A stretch of 64,000 bases of DNA from positions 1,984,001 to 2,048,000 of the forward strand of contig JAUCEF010000016.1 of assembly GCA_033558025.1 (NCBI GenBank), read 5' to 3'. Of this stretch, positions 11,514 through 21,356 are shown piece after piece. The stretch is from Phytophthora sp. 'mugwort'. Taxonomy: Eukaryota > Oomycota > Peronosporomycetes > Peronosporales > Peronosporaceae. Position numbers and translations under genes: made by a program. Numbering within the stretch: position 1 is the stretch's first letter; every line of letters starts with the position of its first letter. The notes beneath the pieces are model-generated. The model did no database searches and was not told the origin of the DNA. It worked only from the letters and a program-made list of their open reading frames with translations.

Positions 11514-11765
11514 ATGGACAGCGTGCAGATGGCGGACGAGGAGGTAGAACTGGTAAGTATATGGGCCTTGGTTTATATGAATAGTATGAATGAGCGCTGT
11601 GAGAAGCACTCTGGCCCACTGTTTGTGAGGGATCAGTACATTTCTGAGGTGCTGACGCATCCTCTACGCTTGCAGCTGCACTATCGGATGAGTTTCGATG
11701 CTTTCCACCAGCTCTGTGGATTACTAGAACCAATTATTCGTGTTTTCCTGTCCATTGCTAGTTGA
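11514..11765 (+). pseudogene. Inverted N-terminal piece of Harbinger 2 transposase
   Basis: An 83-codon plus-strand frame contains RDQYISEVLTHPLRLQLHY and RMSFDAFHQLCGLL. That pattern (R-M-S-x-x-A-F-x-x-L-x-x-L) is the usual N-terminal helical part of Harbinger transposases, which directly precedes the TLRWLAGGSY block. Here that block lies next door on the opposite strand. The simplest reading is a local inversion of about 250 bp inside the element. It could instead be a piece of another copy. Confidence 0.6.
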
Positions 11766-12021
11766 GGCGCCATCGTATCACTTGATCTTTTGCGCGAATG
11801 ATGAATGGAGGCGAGTGTAAGACAGGTTGTACCTACTTTTATAGAGGTAATGTGGACAACACATCTCCCAAATTTGATTCCTATTTTGGGAGATTTGGAC
11901 ACGCGTGATTCTTCCGGGAAAATAAGAACGGCCCTTAGGTCCACATCCAGGGAAATACCCCTTTTTTCTCGTCCTGAGAGACGTTTTCGTTCTGCAGCTT
12001 AAAAGCTCTATTATGACCTGA

Positions 12022-12714
12022 AATGCAGATGAACTGTTTTGCGCTGTACCCACGCACGGCGGCTACGCCGACTACGTGCCCGTGTCTCATGAGTTCGCGA
12101 TCAACATCCCGGACAGCATTCCGTCGGATGTCGCTGCACCTCTGATGTGCGCCAGCACGACGGTGTTCATGCCCTTCAAGGAGGCCGGTATCAAGAAAGA
12201 TGACCGCGTGGGAATCGTGGGTATTGGCGGCCTGGGCCACCTGGGCATCCAGTTCGCCAAGGCCATGGGTGCCGCCTCCGTGACGGCCTTCTCGCGCTCC
12301 AACAACAAGGAGAAGGAGGTACGCGACCTGGGCGCCGACGAGTTCGTGGTGTACACGGACGATAAGCAGGCTGACGCGGCCGTCGGGTCCGTGGACATTT
12401 TGCTGATCACGGCCGATGCCAACAACATGCCGTACAGCACGTTCTTGAGCTTCTTGGCCGTGCGCGGCACGTGCATCATGGTGGGCCTGCCGAACGACGA
12501 CATCAAGTTTCATGCGTTCCACGTCGTGGCAAAGGGTGCCAAATTTGTGGGAAGCAACGTGGGCAGCATCCAGGACATAAAGGACACGCTCGAGGTGGCG
12601 TCCAAGCACAACGTGCGTCCGGTGATCCAGAAGCTGCCGATGGCCAAGGTGAACGAAGGCATCGACATGGTGCGCAACGGCACGGTGCGCTATCGCGTGG
12701 TGCTCGAGAACTAG
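12022..12714 (+). pseudogene. Zinc alcohol dehydrogenase, 5'-truncated copy
   Basis: The open frame covers the C-terminal two thirds of the same alcohol dehydrogenase subfamily as the gene at 13470: THGGYADYV through the NADP-binding motif GIGGLGHLGIQFAKAMGA to the terminal RYRVVLEN. It starts where residue 138 of the full protein would be. Before that point only 11 unrelated codons follow an upstream TGA (12019-12021), and both N-terminal zinc-binding segments (GICGSDLH, GHE) are missing, so no active enzyme can be made. No ATG precedes the Rossmann fold. The rest is free of stops and closely similar to its neighbour, so the truncation is probably fairly young or the copy is still under gene conversion. 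It lies about 60 bases beyond the split inverted-repeat element, a likely cause of the loss. Confidence 0.85.
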
Positions 12715-13395
12715 GCGTAGGACATTTTTAACACTACTGTAGAGGGGGTGCATCCGTCTCCGTTTGTGTGGTGGCTGCACCGAATATACACAATTTTGTT
12801 TTGTTTTCAGGTATCTTTGAGTGGGAACGTGACTTTGGCCACCTTGATTTACAGCTCCAAGTCCGAGGGCTGGGTTACAGGTTGTAGTTCCGTTGAGTGT
12901 TGCATTGCACCAGAACGGCCGCAGACGCGTTACGGATTACTGTGTGCAATCAGTCCTGCGCTGCTTGAGTTGCCCGTCGAATTTGGAGGCATCCTGCCGA
13001 GCAGCATTCCCCCGAGCGCTCATGGCTGACCTGCTGTAATTGCCACCAGCCATCTCCGCGATATCGGCTGGAATTGCCAGCCCTGGGACAAAACGGGTGG
13101 TGTCGCGCATTTCAGTGGCGACTGCAAAGATCTGGCGCGTGTGCCTCGAGCTCAGTGTAAACAATCGGAGCCCGTAACCAGCCCCTAAATTCGGCGCAGT
13201 TCGGATCTCGTCTCTTGTCCAGCATACGCGCGTCAACCACCGGCAAGTTTACAATCGAATGTCCCACAGCCAAGAACTTGACGTTTGTATGCATCGGTTA
13301 CTGAAGTGGACGAGAGACGAGGCGCTGATGACCATACTATGAGCGGTGAGTACGTCAGCACAAACAAGCTGCTTCGTTCCTCCCGGCCGACGGAA
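12715..13395. other. Intergenic between alcohol dehydrogenase copies
   Basis: No coding motif seen. Several short overlapping frames on the minus strand (12937-13294) lack motifs. It ends at the core promoter of the intact gene. Confidence 0.5.
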
Positions 13396-13411
13396 GCTCA
13401 TTTCCTGTTTT
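13396..13411 (+). promoter_or_regulatory. Oomycete Inr/FPR core promoter of the alcohol dehydrogenase
   Basis: GCTCATTTCCTGTTTT matches 14 of 16 positions of GCTCATTYYNCAWTTT and lies 74 bases upstream of the ATG at 13470, a normal distance for oomycete transcription starts. Confidence 0.7.
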
Positions 13412-13469
13412 CATCAACGCCTGACAAGTCAACCACTACCAGCAGCAACAGATCCAACCGACCGAAGCC

Positions 13470-14540
13470 ATGTCGACTGCCCCGAGGACTGTCCACGCGT
13501 ACGCCACGTTCGCCAAGGGAGAGGATGCCAAGCCATGGGAGTACCAGTCGCGTCCGCTGGGCCCTGAGGACGTGGAGATCAAGATATCGCACTGCGGTAT
13601 CTGCGGCTCCGACCTGCACACTATGGACAGCGGCTGGGGCCAGACCATGTACCCGTGCGTGGTGGGCCACGAGATCGTGGGCGAGGTGACGCTAGCCGGT
13701 AAGGAGGTAAAGGACATGAAGGTGGGCGACCGCGTGGGCGTTGGCGCGCAGGTCTGGGCCTGCCTCAATAAAATCCCGGACGAGCCCTGCAAAGAGTGCG
13801 CCAATGGTACGGACGCCTACTGCCGCCACCGCGTGGGCACGTATAACTCCAAGTACAATAAGACGGACGGCGCCATCACGTACGGAGGGTATGCCGACTA
13901 CATCCGCGTCACGCACGAGTACGTTTTCAAGATCCCGGACAACATCCCTTCGGACGTGGCGGCGCCGCTGCTGTGCGCCGGCACCACGGTGTTTACGCCG
14001 TTCAAGGAAGTAGGCATTAAACCCGGCGACCGCGTGGGCATTGTGGGTATTGGTGGCCTGGGTCACCTTGGCATCCAGTTTGCCAAGGCCATGGGCGCCG
14101 CTGCCGTCGTGGCCTTCTCCCGCTCGGCCAACAAGGAGCAGGAGATCCGTCGTCTCGGTGCCGACGAGTTTGTCGTGTATACTGACGAGAAACAGGCGGC
14201 GGACGCGGCCAACTCGGTGGACATCCTGCTCATCACGGCCGACGCCAACAACATGCCTTACACGCTGTTCCTGAGCTTCCTGGCGGTGCACGGTACGGTT
14301 ATCATGGTGGGTCTGCCGAACGACGAGATCAAGTTCAAGCCGTTCCCGCTGGTGGGCAAGGGCGCCAACTTCAAAGGCAGCGCCATCGGCAGCATCCAGG
14401 ACATTAAGGACATGCTGGAGCTGGCGTCCAAGAAGAACGTACGCCCCGTGATCCAGAAGATGCCCATGAGCAAGGTAAACGAGGGCATCCAGATGGTGCG
14501 CAACGGCACGGTGCGCTACCGTGTCGTGCTCGAGAACTAA
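13470..14540 (+). CDS. Zinc-dependent, NADP-type alcohol dehydrogenase (cinnamyl alcohol dehydrogenase family)
   Basis: A 356-residue single-exon protein of the medium-chain, zinc-dependent family close to yeast Adh6/7 and plant CAD, which reversibly reduces aldehydes to alcohols with NADP(H) in the cytosol. Catalytic zinc ligands and neighbours are visible: C42 in HCGICGSDLH, H67-E68 in GHEIVG and C169 in LLCAGTT. The structural zinc lobe has C98, C107, C110 and C118. The coenzyme motif GIGGLGH is at about 194-199, followed by FSRSANKE (216-223), whose Ser/Arg residues favour the NADP phosphate. The length is normal for the family. The start is supported by the core promoter 74 bases upstream and by the identical N terminus MSTAPRTVHAYA in the copy at 55628. 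Natural substrate cannot be told from sequence. Confidence 0.95.
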   Translation: MSTAPRTVHAYATFAKGEDAKPWEYQSRPLGPEDVEIKISHCGICGSDLHTMDSGWGQTMYPCVVGHEIVGEVTLAGKEVKDMKVGDRVGVGAQVWACLNKIPDEPCKECANGTDAYCRHRVGTYNSKYNKTDGAITYGGYADYIRVTHEYVFKIPDNIPSDVAAPLLCAGTTVFTPFKEVGIKPGDRVGIVGIGGLGHLGIQFAKAMGAAAVVAFSRSANKEQEIRRLGADEFVVYTDEKQAADAANSVDILLITADANNMPYTLFLSFLAVHGTVIMVGLPNDEIKFKPFPLVGKGANFKGSAIGSIQDIKDMLELASKKNVRPVIQKMPMSKVNEGIQMVRNGTVRYRVVLEN

Positions 14541-14689
14541 GTAAAATTCTGTCCGACCTATGTAGGAACAACCTCCCCACACGCTGAACAAAAAAAAAAA
14601 AAAATGTACACCATCACTTGAACCATGAACGAATGAAACGAGGTCACTTCCACTCCTGGTTATCCATTGCATCTTTCTACGTCTTGACC

Positions 14690-15535
14690 TTGTATGCTTG
14701 ACGGCGCACGGACATTCCATGCCATGCTTCTTCATATCTATCGCCGCCAGTTTTGACCTCGTGCGCTCCGTCAATAGACAAAGTGTAGCGTACCGACTGG
14801 CTTCATCGACAAACAACGCAACGTAACGCTTGCCGGGGTAGGAATCTACCGCATATGGCCCCACACATCGATATGAGTGCGCTCTCCAATCAGCCACTCA
14901 CGAGTTGGAGCGTTTTTGTTGTTGTAAAAGTTTCTTGTGAGCTTGCCCTTCACATAAATCGCATCTGAAGCCATCAGGAACACGAAGGTTCAGTCGCTTG
15001 ATGGGTCACCGTGTGTGCCGAAACAATTCATTAAATGCATTCCGCCTAGATGTCCAAGCCCCGATCATGCCGCTGCTCCACATTCTGCATCTTTTTAGAT
15101 GACATAATAATCACTGTGTCGGACGGGATCGCTAGGCAAAGACGAGAAAGATTGGTTGCATCATTATGAGCCGTTGACCTACATGGCTGCGAGAGCACAT
15201 CTGCATAATCATCTTCAACAAAAGTGACAACGCTCTCGCTCCGACTGAAACCAATGAGCGTGAGGCTTGTCGTCCTACTGAGAACAAGCTGCATTGTAGC
15301 TCAGAAACACAGCGCACCCCACGCAACAGCAAAGACAATCTTTTAGTTGAAGTTACCAACTCCTTCTTTACGGTCCCAACTCCAACAACTTCCAACCAAT
15401 TCTTGCGCCGGTGCGCACTGTTGGGCGCATCGGTGTAAATGATACAAAGTCATCTCGTTAATTCGTCGTACAACTGGTAGCGCCAGAGTCCAAATACCAG
15501 TGATCATGAGCCAGATCTCAACGTTTTTCTCCATT
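14690..15535 (-). pseudogene. Ty1/copia protease-integrase relic
   Basis: On the minus strand, tgg-tat-ttg at about 15500 gives WYLDSGATSCTTN, the aspartic protease active site of copia elements, followed by DDFVSFTPM. Further on, GFRCDLCEGQAHKK (about 14965) is the GAG-pre-integrase zinc part, and GERTHIDVWG and GKRYVALFVDEASRYATL (about 14880-14770) are the start of the integrase core. Stops (for example in the protease at about 15455) and frameshifts break it. Reverse transcriptase and LTRs are not seen here. It may belong to the same original element as the gag relic at 18317-19470, with the MULE inserted between them. Confidence 0.8.
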
Positions 15536-15560
15536 TTCATTAAATTTGTAGCAATGTAGG

Positions 15561-16020
15561 CGTTATTATCACTTTTTTTTCACTAGCATCCCGAGTCTTA
15601 CTGCCCGTCTTGGGACAGCACATTGAGAATGCAAACGTGTGAATCACACAACAACAGGTGAAAAGCACAAGCAATCAATGATTGGCACATCTGTGCTGGT
15701 AAGATCACACTGGCATACTGCAGCAGCACAACCAAACAACACACCAGCACACCAGGAGTTGCAGAGAACACAACAGCCAATCAGACAAACGACATCGACC
15801 AGTTTATCCAATCAAAAGCATAGATCAGCGTAATATTAGCCAATCACCTCTCCCTGTGGACGCAACTTTTGTCTGCAGGTTGCTGAGGCCTTGCCAACCA
15901 CACCATTCTCGAAGCAGCCACTGCTAACCAAAGCACTCACCCCGCATCCCCCCCCCCCCCCCACGAAGTCATGCCTCAATTCCCAGCCTGGCGCAACCTG
16001 CGATCGAGCTCAAGGAAAGC
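15561..16020. other. Intergenic with C-homopolymer
   Basis: No gene seen. A run of about 15 C residues lies near 15948-15962. The T- and CA-rich sequence around 15700-15830 has no recognisable motif. Confidence 0.5.
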
Positions 16021-16044
16021 GATGCCCTCGTTCTCCTCGAGTGC

Positions 16045-17789
16045 ATGAAGGGGTTCAAGGCCTCCAAGAGCCAAGCTATGTTCTGCATGCTGTGCGCGCG
16101 ACCGACGCCGCATCATGCGCTACAAGCTGCTAAGCTGTCACTGCTTGCAGTGGAAGAAGGATGCACCGTACGCCACGTGCCCCTGACGAGGCAAGATGCT
16201 GGTCTGCTTAGAGCGACTGGTGGTCTCGCTGTTTGAGAGCGGCGAACACGTCACCAACGCAAGGCCCCTCGCAGCCCAGCCCTAACTGCGGCTCAGAAAG
16301 AGTTCGCTAGGCAGATGGCGCAGGCAGGCATGAAGCCAGTCCGCATCCGCAATGCGATGCTGCAGCAATTCTCGCTGCAGTCGGGCAACCTTCCAGCCCT
16401 GCAGCGAGTGCAGAACTTCGCCAGCTATAATAGCCTTGCCAAGCTTGGTGGCAGCGATACCAGCGCAAACATCGCTGCGGCTGTTCGCGCTCAGGAGTTC
16501 AGCGGGAGAGAGGACGAGCATCAACCGTTTGCGTTTGGCTGGGATCGCAACGAGAAGGGTCAGCTCGCTTTGGGCAACGGCTCCGATGAGAGGCCTTTTC
16601 TGGTCGGCTTCTCGTCGAAAGCACTGCTGCGCCAAGCTGATCGAAAACCGCCAACCTTCATCTTTCACGTCGATACCACCTACAAGACGAACCAAATCGG
16701 GTATCCAGTGTTAGTGTGTGGCATCACCGATGCCGCACGGAAATTCCACCTTCTCGCGCTCTTTGTTTCGTCGCGGCAGCAAGAAGCGCACTATGCAAAG
16801 GTTTTTGCTGCGCTACGCTTGTGTACGGCCAGGTGGTGGGCAAGCCATCTCTCTGTGGCGTAGGTGATGGAAGATGCAGATGGAGCTCAGTACAATGCTT
16901 TGGAGAGCGTCTTTGGGGAAGACTGCGACTACGTGCACCTAATATGCTTCTATCACCTCATTGCGAAGGTAGTGGATCGAACGAAGGGGTTGCCAAAAGC
17001 TCTAGGCGATGCAGTGCTTGAAGATGTATACAATATGCATTATAATCGAAGCTCAGAAGAATTCTCCAGTCTGCTAGCTGGTGCCCAGCATCAGTGGCAC
17101 GCCAACGCTGATCTCCATCGGTTCCACGCATACTTCACGCGCGTGTGACTGGACGAGCGCTTCTGTCGATGGCAATTCTTTCGGAACCGGCAGGTTTCGC
17201 ATCTACAAACAACCCAGTTGAGCAGTTCAACCGGGCGTTGAAGCGTGACTACACGGCGCACAGACTGCTGAAGATGGGCGAGCTTATGCATCAGCTTGCG
17301 GCTTGCTGTCGCCAACGCGCTATCGACGTGCCTGCCTTCGCGACAGAACCGGCGCCGTCGAAAGAGATACTGGCGCGCGTGACGGCTCTCCGACTGCAAT
17401 ATCGGCTGCGTAAGGTAACAGTCCCTCGCATGAACGTCGACGTTTTGCTCGAGGGATCGACAGCAGACATCGTGCATGTGCTCTACAAGCCTCCTCCCCC
17501 GATCTACAATGCAGCAACAAACACCATGCAAAAAGACATTCAAGTGTCAGCTCAAGGTGGAGTTAACACAGCTCGGATGGAAAGTATAGACCAACCTGAG
17601 ACTGGCTGGCCAGTTGACATGGCAAGCCAGACATGTCCTTGCAACTTTCACTACAAGTACGCGATGTGCGTACATGCACTATTCGCCATGCAGTTGCGAG
17701 CTAGGATCGATGCGCGAGGAGAAGAGGTGCTGGTGAAAAGGCGTATGCGTAAGCGGAAGCGCACCAAGTCGGCCCGGCGCCAACAGTAG
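16045..17789 (+). pseudogene. MULE transposase with SWIM zinc finger, lightly broken
   Basis: Upstream pieces (16045-16310, in changing frames) carry CMLCARPT and WRGKMLVCLE, the N-terminal zinc part. The main frame from 16315 has VRIRNAML, FIFHVDTTYKTNQIGYP with the first catalytic Asp (about 16675), EDADGAQYNALESVF with the second (about 16875), and SEEFSSLL. In another frame TNNPVEQFNRALKRDY (from about 17205) and a SWIM finger CPCNFHYKYAMCVH (about 17625-17670) follow, ending with a basic tail. Damage is limited to a TAG at 16861-16863, a TGA at 17146-17148, one frameshift near 17195 and some upstream changes, so the copy is fairly recent. The SWIM domain at the C terminus is typical of MULE transposases. 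Confidence 0.88.
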
Positions 17790-18316
17790 CGGGACGCCGA
17801 CCACTTGCAGGCCCAGCGCTTGAGCTTGAGTAGTCAACTTGCAGTACTATAAGGTAACAATGACAAGATAGAGTCGTAAGTGAACAGAACTAGAAGATAC
17901 CATCAGCATGAAACTAACAATCCACGAACCTAGTAAATAATTGCCGCACTGCACTTGTCACTGTCACTGCACGGATGCAGACGGCAGGACTCACCCTCCC
18001 ACCCACGCACCACCACCCCTTCGTCCCGCACGAACTGCCCTCCACCGCGCCTTCCTCCTGGCGCACGCCCCGCGCGATATCATTCATCTGCAGCTGCAAA
18101 GGGCAGCCTGCCGGCCGCCCTTTCGGGTTCTGACGCCGCCGTTCTTACGGTTCGGAAGCGCGTATGGTACGCGGTCCGAACGCGTACTGTCCGCTGGCCA
18201 CTGACATACCTCCTAGCGCGACCAGTCGCGTTTAGCATGCGCTACCACCGCGAGTAGACATGCCGCCCCTTTGCTCTGATCTGCGTGCTTTCCGAATGGC
18301 GAACCACGAGTGTTGG
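17790..18316. other. Intergenic, no gene recognised
   Basis: C-rich sequence with CACC-type simple stretches near 18000. Short frames on both strands have low complexity and no motifs. Confidence 0.4.
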
Positions 18317-19470
18317 TTACACCGCCTGTGTGGGCCACATTATTGCGTGTCTACTGATGGTTAGCAGCTGGTTTGTGGGTGGTGCGCGGCGCACCGCGAC
18401 GGCTCGGACATAAATCAGCACGATAACTGCGCCTGCTCGTGTACATGGTGCTGTCCACAGACCCGTGGTGTTTTTCACGGATTGGACTGTGCTTTTCATA
18501 TTTACTCCCGTCTTGGCACCTCTTTCCGTCTCTACTGAACTTGCTGCGCTTCTGTGCTGAGCCTCCACCTTGCCCTCGGCCGGCGGATCTTTACCCAGGT
18601 ACGGGCAATCGCGCACTTGATGATCTGGATAGTGGCAGTAAAAGCAACCAGCGCCGCGCTTCTGCTCATCGCTGCCTTGACCGCGACAAGCCCCGCGGCC
18701 TCCTCTTTGATTTTCTCCACCAAGACCACCAAATCTACGTCCGCGCCCACTGCGGTCACGTCCACGTTCACGACCAGCTCCTCTCCCTCGACCACGGCCG
18801 CCACCAGTAAAGGAATCTTTGTCATCTTCATTGCCTTTGTCTCCTTCTTCCGGTTTTGCGTGTGGTCGTACGCCAACTCCAACGCTTGTTCGAGCTGTTC
18901 GTAGTTCGGCGGATCGTCCGGGTTTTGTGGTGCGTGACTCGCAAGAAAAGTTTGAACCATATTGCCATAGTCTTGCGGTAAGGATCCAATCAAAATAACG
19001 GATTTTGCATATCATCAACTGTTCTGCCCACCACTGAAATTGTCTCCTTGGAGATGACGCATCTCGCTCAATTGATCTGGCAGATTGTCCTTCGAGTCAA
19101 GGTGAATGCGAATCAGCTTCGTTATCTCCTCAGCGCACTTAAAATAGATCTTCCCCATGAAGGTCTTTTCAAATGCTCCATCATGCGATACTGAGTCGAC
19201 TCGTACTTTGATCGTTTTCATGATCTGGTTAGTCATCGACTCGTAGAGAATCTCCCTTGTCCGCGACGTCTTGCTCACCCAGTCATCGGGGTCCGATTGT
19301 TTGCTCTCCTCAAGCTCATCGACGTCCCGCTCGCAGTACTGCCAGAGTTTCTTGCGCTACAGCTTGAGTTTGACTCGCTCCAGCAACACTTCAAAGTCAC
19401 TTCCGTCAAACGGCGGTATGGACTTCCTCTCGTCCTTCGGCTCCTCCACCTCTATCTTTTCGTTGGCCAT
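18317..19470 (-). pseudogene. Ty1/copia gag relic
   Basis: On the minus strand the ATG at 19470 starts [20 protein letters not shown] followed by [17 protein letters not shown], the usual start of a copia gag (UBN2-type). [18 protein letters not shown] and IGSLPQDYGNMVQTFLA follow. Then comes a Gly/Arg-rich basic region and the CCHC zinc knuckle CFYCHYPDHQVRDC near 18645. A stop at about 19359, a frame change near 19010 and another after 18900 break the gene. The sequence fades out after about 18330. A region reading GGTTATGAGCC upstream (about 19520, minus strand) could be a primer binding site, but no LTR pair was identified. Confidence 0.8.
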
Positions 19471-20024
19471 CGTTAGTTAGTTGCAAGCGAGATTCATCAG
19501 CGCCGGTTTGAGGCTCATAACCTGAAGCGACCTGCAACCGCGCGTACAGTGAAAGTTGTGCTTGCTAGAGCTTGGCGAGCAAGTAACAAAGGCCACCTGC
19601 GAAGGAATCGTTGTTTACTTCGAATGAGCTCGTTGCTCATGTTGTTGTCTGCTTTCACAGCTAGCCGTACTCTAACTGTCGCATGTTTAACTGTTAATTG
19701 CATTAGACGACTCCGTAGGACAATTCCACTGCGTAGGAAAACCTCCAGCACTTTTGTGCCTTCTCGGGGTAATTGACCCATTCATGCTCTAATGCATTCC
19801 TTAGTCCTGCATTCAGCCCCAAGTGATGGTGATCAGTACGCTGCACTCCGCAACAAATAGCATTTGCAGACCGTTTTTCTTCCCATTTTGAAAGAGAATT
19901 GGTAGGAGCAGTACGTATCGGTATACTGAGGTTTTTCGGTACTACTTCGAGGAGAAACTGATAAACCGGTTAATCAGAGTTCCCGCTTCAAAAATTCATT
20001 CAGCCACCTGCCACTTCCATATAT
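19471..20024. other. Region upstream of the copia gag, possibly LTR/leader
   Basis: No coding motif. It would contain the leader and 5' LTR of the minus-strand copia element if these survive, but no TG..CA bounded repeat could be paired within the window. Confidence 0.3.
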
Positions 20025-20540
20025 TTATTCCACCTCGATCCACTCGTTCTCTTGTGGTAGTGCCTCCCAGCACAGATTGTCCACTGCGCCGCAGTAGTCG
20101 TCCGAGTCCCAGTCTTACGAGGACACGCTCGTGTCGCCATCGTCGCTGGCCGTGAGCGTCTTGGTCTTCTTTTGCGGACGGTCGAGCAGGTCGTACTTAG
20201 CGTTCTTGTTGGTCAGGTCCAGCACGTCCGCCAGGTAGAGCGAGATGGCCTTCTGCAGCAGGTGGTTCTTCTGGTCGTAGTCCCAAATTTTGTGGCCATC
20301 GGAGCTGAAGCGCCGCGTGATGCCTATGATTGGGTATACACCCTCGGGCTCTTTCTTACCGAAGAGGAGCCCGTACAGACGGCTAAGCAGCGAGTCGCTT
20401 GAGCCCTGAAGGCACGTGATGAGCTGTTGCACAAGCAGCGACAGGACCAGGCACACGAAAGCATCGACTACGACGTTGCCTGTGCTGAAGCCACCCAGTA
20501 GCTAGTCCATGGGGTTGAGGGGTGAGGTGTCGGTGTTCAT
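20025..20540 (-). pseudogene. N-terminal fragment of a membrane protein, two stops (BCS1-like AAA family suspected)
   Basis: On the minus strand one frame of 171 codons runs from the ATG at 20540 to a TAA at 20025, interrupted by TAG at 20502-20504 and TAA at 20115-20117. It has a hydrophobic segment (VCLVLSLLVQQLITCL), then GVYPIIGITRRFSSDGHKIW, AISLYLADVLDL and the end EALPQENEWIEVE. The pattern of a single N-terminal membrane helix followed by a soluble region recalls the start of oomycete BCS1-like AAA proteins, but no AAA motifs are present here and the identification is weak. Because the frame is kept across both stops it is a recent pseudogene, cut off at its 3' end. Confidence 0.45.
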
Positions 20541-21290
20541 GATATTTGAAAGAGCTTTGGTCCATACAATTGTAGCTTGGTTGGGCGGCCAGATGGTCGG
20601 TGGCGGTTGCCACACAACACGGTTCATCGAGTTTATTCCGGACGGCAAAACTATTGGAAGGCCCCCAGACGATACTTTCAAGCAAAATAAACAAAGGAGA
20701 AAATCAAGACGGCTTGGAGTGTTTGTTGAATAAGTTTTTTTTTTTCTTTTGTCGATGCTGCATTCCATAAACTATGTTTGCACTGCCTGATGAGACAGAT
20801 CTGACTGAACACGCTGGCGGTAATGTTAACGAGACGTTGTCTCGAGTCGAGCCAACTGAACGCAATTCGACTGCAACGATATGTGTGCAGTGGTACTGAT
20901 GTATTATATCGGTTTCTTGCTTGTTTTGCGACTCGTCATCGGTGTTGATGCATGAAAAGCGTGCCATCAACACATTAGCGTATGTGTCCCTCCCACACCG
21001 TTTCGTGTAGGGTGGAACTTATGTGATATTAAAGTATTATACGTTTTCAGTTACAAAACTAATTTGTACTTGAAATATGCTGATCCATTCTGCAAGGCTT
21101 CCTAAATTATGCAGGTGTGAAAATGTTTGTAACGTAATACGATTATGAACAATCCGTGCTGATGGCACGCTCAGCCCGACAGGTATCGTATGCATCCTGA
21201 CATACCAAGCCGAGCCGCCGCTTCTTGGTGATTTACCGTTATCCATATAGCATATTTCTGTTGACCGGCGCTGGAGGTGATTCACTCTGA
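20541..21290. other. Intergenic upstream of the ABC transporter
   Basis: No gene seen. The short frames at 20502-20973 on the minus strand lack motifs. It ends at the core promoter of the transporter. Confidence 0.5.
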
Positions 21291-21306
21291 TCTCATTCTC
21301 CAATTT
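21291..21306 (+). promoter_or_regulatory. Oomycete Inr/FPR core promoter of the ABC transporter
   Basis: TCTCATTCTCCAATTT matches 15 of 16 positions of GCTCATTYYNCAWTTT and lies 66 bases upstream of the ATG at 21357. It is the best match to the consensus found in the window. Confidence 0.75.
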
Positions 21307-21356
21307 CCCTTCTAGTCGCCAAGACTAACCACTACTTCAACAAAACAATCGAGGCG

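Larger units (their letters stand above)
9108..11934. mobile_element. PIF/Harbinger DNA transposon 2, complete ends
   Basis: The left end GGCCCGTTCTTATTT starts at 9108; the right end read on the minus strand from 11934 is GGGCCGTTCTTATTT. TTA flanks both sides (9105-9107, 11935-11937), and the flanking DNA rejoins to restore the arm of the surrounding inverted-repeat element, which proves the insertion. The 2827-bp element carries a three-exon partner gene on the plus strand and a DDE transposase mainly on the minus strand. Its ends and protein motifs differ from those of element 1, so it is a different Harbinger family. Confidence 0.88.
8481..11960. mobile_element. Long-inverted-repeat element split by Harbinger 2
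   Basis: The left arm is 8481-8580. The right arm is its reverse complement at 9031-9107, continuing after the Harbinger insertion at 11938-11960. Left GTGGACCTAACAGCTGC pairs with right GCAGCTGTTA / GGTCCACAT across the insertion, and GGGTACTTCC pairs with GGAAATACCC at the outer ends. Removing the Harbinger insert gives an element of about 650 bp with arms of about 100 bp. A clear target duplication was not seen because both outer flanks are T-rich. The interior holds an open fragment (8731-9033). Confidence 0.75.

Noticed and set aside
11935..12780. A 281-codon minus-strand open frame
   Set aside because: Antisense shadow of the truncated alcohol dehydrogenase, His/Ala/Arg-rich as expected for mirrored codons.
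13692..14897. A 401-codon minus-strand open frame
   Set aside because: It is the antisense of the intact alcohol dehydrogenase plus a piece of copia integrase. High GC codon bias leaves the opposite strand open; no independent motif in the dehydrogenase part.
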